Shown here piece after piece: positions 1 to 5,165 of a DNA stretch of 5,538 nt (the first letter of the stretch is position 1; every line of letters begins with the position of its first letter). Both the position numbers and the translations under genes were made by a program. The notes under the pieces were generated by a model that saw only the letters and a list, made by a program, of their open reading frames with translations, searched no databases and was not told where the DNA came from. Origin of the DNA: Candidatus Omnitrophota bacterium. GTDB lineage: Bacteria; Omnitrophota; Koll11; JAHIPI01. The DNA lies in assembly GCA_028718265.1 (NCBI GenBank), contig JAQUMG010000125.1, forward strand, positions 1 through 5,538. The letters run 5' to 3'.

Positions 1-209
1 ATGAGGAGTCGAACCCCAAATTCTACAAACTCCTTAAATCGTTCCATAAAAAGACAGGACTGCCTGTACTCATAAACACATCATTAAACAGACGCGGCGA
101 ACCCATGATATGTTCGCCGGAGGACGCGCTTATTATGTTCTACGAATCAGGGCTACGGTATATCTTGCTGGGTGATTTTATCATCGACAAAAAGAAATTA
201 CGCGGTTAA
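1..209 (+). CDS. Carbamoyltransferase (NodU/CmcH family), C-terminal end, 5'-partial
   Basis: The reading frame is open from the window edge (first whole codon at 3) to a TAA at 207-209, giving 68 residues. The text around LPVLINTSLNRRGEPM, then SPEDALIMFYESGLRYILLG, matches the end of the C-terminal domain of NodU/CmcH/TobZ-type O-carbamoyltransferases, whose usual pattern is NTS-N-GEP followed by a DA-x-F-x-SGL-x-x-LxxG segment. These cytoplasmic enzymes use carbamoyl phosphate and ATP to carbamoylate a hydroxyl of a sugar, antibiotic or Nod factor. Most of the gene, including the Kae1-like catalytic domain, lies outside the window, so activity cannot be judged. The next gene, a glycosyltransferase, begins 26 bases downstream with no terminator between them. 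This suggests the same operon and a sugar substrate, but that is inference. Family assignment is fairly sure; substrate unknown. Confidence 0.82.
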   Translation, partial: EESNPKFYKLLKSFHKKTGLPVLINTSLNRRGEPMICSPEDALIMFYESGLRYILLGDFIIDKKKLRG

Positions 210-225
210 AATAGATTACGTTAAC

Positions 226-231
226 TGGAGG
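226..231 (+). promoter_or_regulatory. Ribosome binding site of the WaaE-like gene
   Basis: TGGAGG lies 4 bases before the ATG at 236 in the 26-base gap after the carbamoyltransferase. It fixes that ATG as the start. No promoter-like pair or hairpin is visible in this gap, so transcription probably continues from upstream. Confidence 0.75.
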
Positions 232-235
232 TATC

Positions 236-1003
236 ATGAGCAAAAAGTTTCCATTATCAATTGTCATAATTGCCAAGAATGAGGCTGATAATATCGAAGA
301 CTGTCTGAAAAGTGCATCCTGGGCTGATGATGTCGTCGTCCTCGATGATTTCAGCACCGACGCGACCGCAAAAATTGCGCATATGTACACAGAACGGGTG
401 TACGAACGGAAAATGGACATCGAGGGGCGGCACCGAAACTATGCCTATTCACTTGCGAAGAATGAGTGGGTATTCAGTCTTGATGCAGATGAGCGTATTA
501 CCGACGAATTACGCGAAGAGCTTAAGCACCTTTTAAAGAAAGAGGTCAAAGATATAGTATTTACGGTCCCCATAAAAGCATTCATAGGCGATAAATGGGT
601 GCGGCACGGCGGTTGGTATCCGGGGCGTAAGGTCAGGCTATTCAGAAAAGATAAGTTCAAATACGAAGAGGTCAAAGTGCACCCGCGCGTATTTTATAAC
701 GGCACATGCGGGCATTTAAAGAATCCGTTGCTTCATTATTCATATAAGGATTACCACGAATTTTTCCAAAGTTTAAATAATCAGACGACGCTTGAAGCGG
801 AGAAATGGTTTGCCGAGAAAAGGCGGATAGGGACGTGGGGCGCCATACGAAAGATGATAGACCGTTTTCTGAGGGCGTATATCGGAAAAAAAGGATTTCG
901 GGACGGTTTTACCGGATTTATATTTGCAATGAACGGCGGGCTTTATCAGATATACAGTTATGCCAAGTATCGCGAGATGCTTGAAAGGGAGAAAAACAAA
1001 TGA
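236..1003 (+). CDS. Family 2 glycosyltransferase, WaaE/KdtX-like
   Basis: This 255-residue, apparently soluble or peripheral protein has a GT-A fold start (PLSIVIIAKNEADNIEDCL, 6-24), a nucleotide-sugar-binding DDFSTD at 37-42 and the metal-binding DxD as DADER at 83-87. The segment HGGWYPGRKVRLFRK (124-138) and the C-terminal KGFRDGFTGF...YAKY part (219-246) are typical of the WaaE/KdtX group. Known members add glucose to the inner-core heptose of lipopolysaccharide, and length matches that group. The product is likely to glycosylate a lipid-linked core or surface polysaccharide on the inner face of the membrane; donor and acceptor are not readable. It starts after a good TGGAGG and its TGA overlaps the next ATG (ATGA), so it is coupled to the second transferase. 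Family call is strong, while a true LPS-core role is inferred. Confidence 0.9.
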   Translation: MSKKFPLSIVIIAKNEADNIEDCLKSASWADDVVVLDDFSTDATAKIAHMYTERVYERKMDIEGRHRNYAYSLAKNEWVFSLDADERITDELREELKHLLKKEVKDIVFTVPIKAFIGDKWVRHGGWYPGRKVRLFRKDKFKYEEVKVHPRVFYNGTCGHLKNPLLHYSYKDYHEFFQSLNNQTTLEAEKWFAEKRRIGTWGAIRKMIDRFLRAYIGKKGFRDGFTGFIFAMNGGLYQIYSYAKYREMLEREKNK

Positions 1004-1686
1004 TACTAAGCGTAATAATACCTGTCTATAATGAAAAAGCGACCATAAAAGAAATCATAAACCGCGTAAAATCTGCCGAACCGCAGGATAAAGAGATAAT
1101 CATAGTAGATGACTGCTCTACCGACGGCACGCGGGATATTCTTAAAAGCCTGCAGGGCGATAGGGTCCGGGTAATACTTCATGAAAAAAACACCGGCAAG
1201 GGCGCAGCTGTGAGAACAGGCCTTGCCGCGGCAAAAGGAGACATTGTCATGCTCCAGGACGCTGATCTGGAGTATGACCCGAAAGAAATAGCCGCTCTGA
1301 TAAAACCTATCCAGGACGGAGCGGCCGATGCCGTCTATGGTTCCAGGTTCGGCGGCGGCCGGCCTCAGCGTGTTCACATGCTCTGGCACCAGGCAGGTAA
1401 TAGATTCCTCACATTTTTATTCAATATAATGTATAATTGCACCCTGACCGACCTTGAGACGTGCTATAAGGCGTTCAGGAGAGACCTGGTAAAAGACTTC
1501 CAGATAAAATCCGAAGGATTTGCCATTGAGCCGGAACTTACGGCGAAGATTATGAGAAAACATGCCCGTCTTTACGAAGTCCCGATATCGTATTACGGCA
1601 GGAGCTATGATGAGGGAAAAAAGATAAGGCTTTACCATGGCCTTGAGGCCATGTGGGCTATTATAAAGTTCAAGTTCGTAGAATAA
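1000..1686 (+). CDS. Family 2 glycosyltransferase, polyprenyl-phosphate sugar synthase (DPM/DPG-like)
   Basis: The protein has 228 residues and no membrane segment. It shows the dolichyl-phosphate mannose/glucose synthase pattern: SVIIPVYNE (4-12), VDDCSTDGT (36-44), NTGKGAAVR (64-72), the DxD motif in QDADLEYDP (86-94), GSRF (114-117), TDLETCYKAFR (150-160), EGFAIEPELTAKI (172-184) and EVPISYYGRSYDEGKKI (193-209). The family transfers mannose or glucose from GDP- or UDP-sugar to a polyprenyl phosphate on the cytoplasmic face. It lacks the two C-terminal membrane helices of GtrB/ArnC-type enzymes, so it resembles the short soluble form. The start ATG overlaps the preceding TGA and has AGGGAG (986-991) 8 bases upstream. 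A GT-C membrane transferase two genes downstream is a natural user of the lipid-linked sugar (inference). Confidence 0.9.
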   Translation: MILSVIIPVYNEKATIKEIINRVKSAEPQDKEIIIVDDCSTDGTRDILKSLQGDRVRVILHEKNTGKGAAVRTGLAAAKGDIVMLQDADLEYDPKEIAALIKPIQDGAADAVYGSRFGGGRPQRVHMLWHQAGNRFLTFLFNIMYNCTLTDLETCYKAFRRDLVKDFQIKSEGFAIEPELTAKIMRKHARLYEVPISYYGRSYDEGKKIRLYHGLEAMWAIIKFKFVE

Positions 1687-1687
1687 C

Positions 1688-1693
1688 GGAGGA
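1688..1693 (+). promoter_or_regulatory. Ribosome binding site deciding the TTG start at 1699
   Basis: GGAGGA directly follows the TAA of the preceding gene and stands 5 bases before TTG 1699. No ATG or GTG occurs in that frame at a suitable distance: the first in-frame ATG is at 1753, inside the membrane helix. The strong site therefore argues for the TTG start. Confidence 0.75.
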
Positions 1694-1698
1694 CAATT

Positions 1699-2106
1699 TT
1701 GAAAATAAAAAATGCAATATTATTCAGGATAGTATTCATAGTGTGGGTCTTTATGTGGCTTTTGTTTCTTGTGCGGGGCATGGTTAAAGTAGAGATAAAA
1801 GACTATAAAAACCTCCTGGGAAAGTCACTGGAAGAGAAAAGAGCCTATGTCGCCGGAAAAGAATTTTATGAATTCATCCTTTTTTGTAAAAATGTAATCC
1901 CGGAAAATGCCACCTTTACAGTTGAGGCAAAGTATGATGACTCTATGGATTACTTCAGGTTTCCTTATTACTTATACCCGGCTATGCGGGATATTGATAA
2001 TCCGGGATATATCGTATGTTACAAAGTAAAATTCTCAAAGTCCGGCTATTCAGCCACGGCTTCTTTGACCAATGACAAATATATATTAAAAAGGAATAAA
2101 CAATGA
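1699..2106 (+). CDS. Small single-pass membrane protein of unknown function, paired with the GT-C transferase
   Basis: I do not recognise this 135-residue protein as a named family. It starts at TTG with a strong GGAGGA before it. A basic N-terminus (KIKNAILFR) is followed by one hydrophobic helix at about 9-27 and an RGMVK stretch, then about 105 polar residues. A single helix with N-terminal positive charge fits an anchor or uncleaved signal, placing the rest on the outer face, although the Arg/Lys after the helix make topology uncertain. The soluble part contains LGKSLEEKRAYVAGKEFYEF (40-59), VIPENATF (66-73) and a tyrosine-rich YFRFPYYLYP (85-94). The IPxxA...YYLYP arrangement recalls short extracytoplasmic segments found near polysaccharide-assembly glycosyltransferases (impression from memory, unverified). 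Its TGA overlaps the next gene's ATG, so it is probably a partner of that membrane enzyme. The reading frame looks genuine because spacing and couplings are tight on both sides. Confidence 0.75.
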   Translation: MKIKNAILFRIVFIVWVFMWLLFLVRGMVKVEIKDYKNLLGKSLEEKRAYVAGKEFYEFILFCKNVIPENATFTVEAKYDDSMDYFRFPYYLYPAMRDIDNPGYIVCYKVKFSKSGYSATASLTNDKYILKRNKQ

Positions 2107-3488
2107 TGGCCACAATACAATTAATCGTATCATTTTTAGTTTCTATAGTGATAGGCTGGAACATCTTATTCTGGATTATCAGACGCGACAGGTCTTTCGC
2201 AGTACCGGAGAAGATAGCATTATCCTATATAATAGGTTTGGGTGCAATTACCCTTCAGATGCTTGCATACTCGCTTTTAAAAATAAAGTTCTCAATCGGT
2301 ACCATGCTGCTTCCGTGGCTGTTTATAATCTGCGCCAATTTTTTTATCCTCAGGAAAACCCCTCCCACCGGCAAGGAGATTGCGGAATCAAAGAAGAGCG
2401 CATTTGACATCGCTTTATTAATGGGTATAACCTTTCAGGTATTTTATGCATTTTTCAAGGCACTGGTAAAGCCCGAAGATTCATTTGATGCGATAGGTAA
2501 TTTTGCGTTTAAGGCCAAGATGTTTTTCGAATCGGGCCGCATACCGTTCGAACTTTTTTTGAATAAAAACATGGATATTCAGCACGGAGATTATCCGTTA
2601 TTTATACCGCTTTCTCAGGCATGGACATATATGTTTATAGGCGGATGGAATGATCTTCTGGTAAAGGCGCTATTTCCCATGTTTTTCGTAGCACTTCTCA
2701 TCATACTGTATTTTACCCTGAGGCGGATAACCGGAAACAGGCTGGCACTGGTCTCGGCGTTCTTTATGGCGACTATCCCGCATTTTCTTAATTATGCTAC
2801 TATTGGATATGCAGATTTTGCACTGGCTATGTTCTATTCCATAAGCTTTTTTTATCTATTTCTTTGGATAGCCTATAAGAGGGAAAATAAGTATTTATTG
2901 CTCGCTGCGGTATTATCTATCCTTGCCATATGGGCCAAAAACGAAGGCGCCCTGCTCTCGCTTATAAGTATTTCCATATTGTTGCTTTTTGTGATTCTTG
3001 AGCGGAAAGAAATGACGGCCAATGAAATGCGCGGTATAGCATATTTTTCTATAGCCGTTATAGCCGCAGGAACGCTGTGGTTTGTATTTATACACTCCGT
3101 CGGGCTGTCGAACGAATTTATCAATAAAGACACTCTTAAAGGATCGCTTGTGATTAAAAATTTAGGCAGGATACCGCTTATCCTGAACGATTACCAGAAG
3201 CACGTATTCGGCCCCAAGAAATGGAATATATCTCTGTTAGTGTTTTTCGCAGGCTTAATATTGTATTTCAAAACGGCTTTTAAGGGGTATACCAAGTACA
3301 TAACGCTTTCCATATTATTTGCTTTTTTGGGGTACGGGGTGTTTTATTTAATAACTCCGCTTGAAATAAAATACCACCTTCAGACGGCAGGGAGCCGCGT
3401 CCTGCTTCATTTTTTACCGGTTGTGGTATTTTGGATAGGTTACATGGCAAAGGAAATCACGGATGCAGAAAACAATATTTATAGATAG
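2103..3488 (+). CDS. Polytopic GT-C glycosyltransferase, GT39/PMT-like
   Basis: This 461-residue protein has about 12-13 hydrophobic segments (roughly 6-26, 36-58, 66-83, 103-123, 186-206, 213-232, 239-257, 264-278, 283-299, 311-331, 376-391, 397-418, 434-448). After the fourth segment the loop KPEDSFDAIGNFAFKAKMFF (123-142) carries acidic residues D126 and D129, followed by HGDYPLFIPLSQAW (161-174). Further on are AKNEG (278-282) and AGSRVLLHFLPV (429-440). This arrangement matches lipid-linked sugar transferases of the GT-C superfamily, which use a polyprenyl-phosphate sugar on the outer face of the membrane; the acidic loop is the likely catalytic site. It has no large C-terminal extracytoplasmic domain. 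Its ATG overlaps the small membrane protein's TGA (a second ATG at 2106 is equally usable; AGGA at 2092-2095). Its 3' end overlaps the phosphatase gene by 26 bases. Acceptor and sugar are unknown. Confidence 0.8.
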   Translation: MMATIQLIVSFLVSIVIGWNILFWIIRRDRSFAVPEKIALSYIIGLGAITLQMLAYSLLKIKFSIGTMLLPWLFIICANFFILRKTPPTGKEIAESKKSAFDIALLMGITFQVFYAFFKALVKPEDSFDAIGNFAFKAKMFFESGRIPFELFLNKNMDIQHGDYPLFIPLSQAWTYMFIGGWNDLLVKALFPMFFVALLIILYFTLRRITGNRLALVSAFFMATIPHFLNYATIGYADFALAMFYSISFFYLFLWIAYKRENKYLLLAAVLSILAIWAKNEGALLSLISISILLLFVILERKEMTANEMRGIAYFSIAVIAAGTLWFVFIHSVGLSNEFINKDTLKGSLVIKNLGRIPLILNDYQKHVFGPKKWNISLLVFFAGLILYFKTAFKGYTKYITLSILFAFLGYGVFYLITPLEIKYHLQTAGSRVLLHFLPVVVFWIGYMAKEITDAENNIYR

Positions 3489-4029
3489 AGACGGCGTAAT
3501 AAACAAAGATCCCGGCGGATGGACAAAATACAACTACGTGACTAAATGGGATGAGTTTTTCTTTATTGAAGGCGCGATTGAGGCGCTGAAGCGATTAAAA
3601 AAAGCCGGCTATAAGGTATTGATTATTTCGAACCAGGGCGGTATAAGTAAGGGGTATTTCAGTCAGGAAGACCTTGACATCCTTAATAAGAAGATGCTGG
3701 AGGAGATAGAAAACGGCGGCGGAAAAATAGACGGCCTTTTTTACTGTCCGCATCATGATAAGGATAATTGCGAATGCAGGAAGCCGAAGACCGGCCTGAT
3801 AGAACAGGCCGCCGGAACGATGCATATAGATTTCAAAAATACGTACTTGGTAGGCGATAGTATAGCAGATGTCGAAGCCGGAAAAAGAATGGGCATGAAG
3901 ACGATTTTGGTATTATCCGGCAAGACGTGCCTGTCCGAGTTAACCGGATGGGATACGCAGCCCGATTATATAAAAGGAAACCTGCTTGAAGCCGTAGAGT
4001 GGGTACTAAAGGGGCACGGAGGAACATGA
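3463..4029 (+). CDS. gmhB: HAD phosphatase, D-glycero-D-manno-heptose 1,7-bisphosphate phosphatase (GmhB)-like
   Basis: The 188-residue protein has the full GmhB/HisB-N signature. FIDRDGVIN (6-14) holds the nucleophile D8 and acid/base D10. ISNQGGISKG (55-64) is motif II, RKPKTG (106-111) provides the motif III lysine, and GDSIAD (131-136) gives the Mg-binding acidic pair. A zinc site is seen as C95-x-H97 ... C103-x-C105. GmhB removes the C7 phosphate of heptose bisphosphate in the ADP- or GDP-heptose pathway. The loop between the zinc-ligand pairs is short (5 residues), as in the HisB N-terminal phosphatase, whereas E. coli GmhB is longer there. Histidinol phosphatase or another sugar phosphatase therefore remains possible. 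Envelope-glycan neighbours favour the heptose role. No gmhA or hldE is in view. AAAGGA (3449-3454) precedes the ATG by 8 bases, inside the preceding gene. Confidence 0.87.
   Translation: MQKTIFIDRDGVINKDPGGWTKYNYVTKWDEFFFIEGAIEALKRLKKAGYKVLIISNQGGISKGYFSQEDLDILNKKMLEEIENGGGKIDGLFYCPHHDKDNCECRKPKTGLIEQAAGTMHIDFKNTYLVGDSIADVEAGKRMGMKTILVLSGKTCLSELTGWDTQPDYIKGNLLEAVEWVLKGHGGT
4018..4023 (+). promoter_or_regulatory. Ribosome binding site before the glycolipid transferase ATG
   Basis: GGAGGA sits inside the end of the phosphatase gene, only 2 bases before ATG 4026, closer than the usual 5-9. A GTG at 3999 in the same frame would add nine residues but has no such site before it, and the family N-terminus begins right after ATG 4026. 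Together with the ATGA overlap this supports 4026, with coupling to upstream translation probably compensating for the tight spacing. Confidence 0.6.
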
Positions 4030-5165
4030 AAAAAATACTCATAGCCTACGCTAACGCCGGCGCCGGACATAGAAAAGCCGCAACCGCGGTAGAAAGCGCG
4101 TTTAAGGAGATTAACAGAAGCGATATAGAAGTGAAAGTAATTGATACGCTGGACTATTCGACGCCGTTTTTAAAGAGCGGGTATCCGGGTTTTTATCTCT
4201 TCTGTGTTAATAAGATACCTTATGCATGGGGCATTTTTTATTATCTGCTTGATACAAGGTTGTTCTACAGATGCATAGCCGTATTCGGCCGGCGAATTCA
4301 TAATGGATTAGGATTTAAAGCGCTGGTCAAATTTTTGAACGAATACAATCCTGATATAGTCATAAATACCCATTTTCTCGGTAGTGAAGTGATGGCGGAT
4401 ATGAAGCGCAAAGGGATGCTGAAAAATACTAAACTTATATCGGTAGTAACGGATTATATGATGCACTCTTTCTGGGTTGACAAAGCAATAGATTATTATT
4501 GTGTAGCGCAGGCAGAAAGCAAGAAACACCTTATGGGAAGAGGGGTGCCTCCGGATAAGATAAAGGTATTCGGTATTCCGATCGACAGGGTTTTTGCCCT
4601 TAAAAAGGACAGGAAAGAATTGTGCGCTAAAATAGGCATCGATGATAAGAAAAAAACGGTACTGATAGGCAGCGGCGGATTCGGAGTCGGCCCGATAAAA
4701 GAGCTGGTACAGGAACTTTCGGGCGCTAAAGAGATTGAGCAACTTCTGGTTATATGCGGCAACAACCAGAAGTTATATGAAGAAATAAGCGAGATGACGC
4801 GGAATGCCGGCAACGGCGTAAAGGTTTATAAATTTGTCAATGATATGGACGAATTTATGTCGGTGTCCGATGTCATGGTGACGAAATCCGGCGGCCTGAC
4901 ATCTTCCGAGGCCCTGGCGAAGGATTTGCCGATGATAATTACCTCTGCGATCCCCGGGCAAGAGGCACGGAACTCGCGTTATCTTGTGAAAGCCGGCGCG
5001 GCAATACAGGCTCCTAATGTGAAGAAGGCGAAAGAAGTAATAGCAGAAATTCTGGGGTCCGACGAGAAATTAAAGGAATTAAAGAGTAGAATTAATGAGA
5101 TAAAAAAACCGAATTCTTCACGTGATATTGCAAGCTTTGCCATAAGTTTGCTGGATAGAGGATAA
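4026..5165 (+). CDS. Family 28 glycosyltransferase, MGDG synthase / processive diacylglycerol transferase (UgtP)-like
   Basis: This 379-residue protein has two Rossmann-like domains. The N-terminal MGDG-synthase domain contains KKILIAYANAGAGHRKAA (2-19), PDIVINTHF (109-117) and VVTDYMMHSFWV (140-151). The C-terminal UDP-sugar-binding domain begins about residue 209 with GSGGFGVGP (215-223) and continues with CGNNQKLYEE (244-253), TKSGGLTSSEALA (286-298) and PGQEARN (310-316). Known members move glucose or galactose from a UDP-sugar to diacylglycerol, acting as monotopic proteins on the cytoplasmic face. Length agrees with bacterial members of about 370-400 residues. The ATG overlaps the phosphatase TGA; an in-frame GTG at 3999 is a less likely start. 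The product may be a membrane glycolipid or a glycolipid anchor. Acceptor and sugar are not determined by the sequence. Family assignment is secure. Confidence 0.9.
   Translation: MKKILIAYANAGAGHRKAATAVESAFKEINRSDIEVKVIDTLDYSTPFLKSGYPGFYLFCVNKIPYAWGIFYYLLDTRLFYRCIAVFGRRIHNGLGFKALVKFLNEYNPDIVINTHFLGSEVMADMKRKGMLKNTKLISVVTDYMMHSFWVDKAIDYYCVAQAESKKHLMGRGVPPDKIKVFGIPIDRVFALKKDRKELCAKIGIDDKKKTVLIGSGGFGVGPIKELVQELSGAKEIEQLLVICGNNQKLYEEISEMTRNAGNGVKVYKFVNDMDEFMSVSDVMVTKSGGLTSSEALAKDLPMIITSAIPGQEARNSRYLVKAGAAIQAPNVKKAKEVIAEILGSDEKLKELKSRINEIKKPNSSRDIASFAISLLDRG
4741..4774 (+). repeat. Perfect 11-bp inverted repeat inside the glycolipid transferase gene
   Basis: The left arm AACTTCTGGTT (4741-4751) is exactly reversed and complemented by AACCAGAAGTT (4764-4774), with a 12-base spacer. 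The mRNA could form a hairpin there. It encodes the conserved LLVICGNNQKLY segment and has no T-run after it, so it is not an intrinsic terminator. A function is not shown. Confidence 0.6.
5157..5162 (+). promoter_or_regulatory. Possible ribosome binding site of the uracil-DNA glycosylase
   Basis: AGAGGA overlaps the last codons of the glycolipid transferase and is followed by TAA (5163-5165) and then ATA at 5166, 3 bases after the site. If the ATA acts as a start, spacing is short but workable with translational coupling. The motif is modest in strength. Confidence 0.4.

Noticed and set aside
210..235. Promoter or terminator in the gap after the carbamoyltransferase
   Set aside because: The 26 bases contain a ribosome binding site only; no inverted repeat with a T-run and no convincing -35/-10 pair.
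1006..1389. Reverse-strand open frame of 127 codons
   Set aside because: Opposite the clearly conserved DPM-like gene. Its composition reflects the complement of that gene and it shows no family motif.
1636..1653. Palindrome CATGGCCT-TG-AGGCCATG near the end of the DPM-like gene, considered as a terminator
   Set aside because: It is within coding sequence, has no T-run after it, and an 8-bp arm with a tiny loop is expected by chance in a window this long.
3463..3488. The 26-base gene overlap as a sign of frameshift or mis-assembly
   Set aside because: Both proteins are complete with intact motifs and a ribosome binding site is well placed, so the overlap fits normal operon packing.
3792..3811. 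Inverted repeat CGGCCTG/CAGGCCG in the phosphatase gene
   Set aside because: Only 7 bp, within a conserved coding segment and with no T-run; consistent with chance.
3999..4025. GTG at 3999 as the start of the GT28 gene
   Set aside because: The extra nine residues do not match the family N-terminus, no good ribosome binding site precedes GTG, and ATG 4026 overlaps the upstream stop in the same ATGA manner as two other junctions here.
4308..4742. Reverse-strand open frame of 144 codons
   Set aside because: It lies wholly opposite the conserved GT28 gene, has no ribosome binding site I can see and no recognisable motif. It is a shadow of the real gene.
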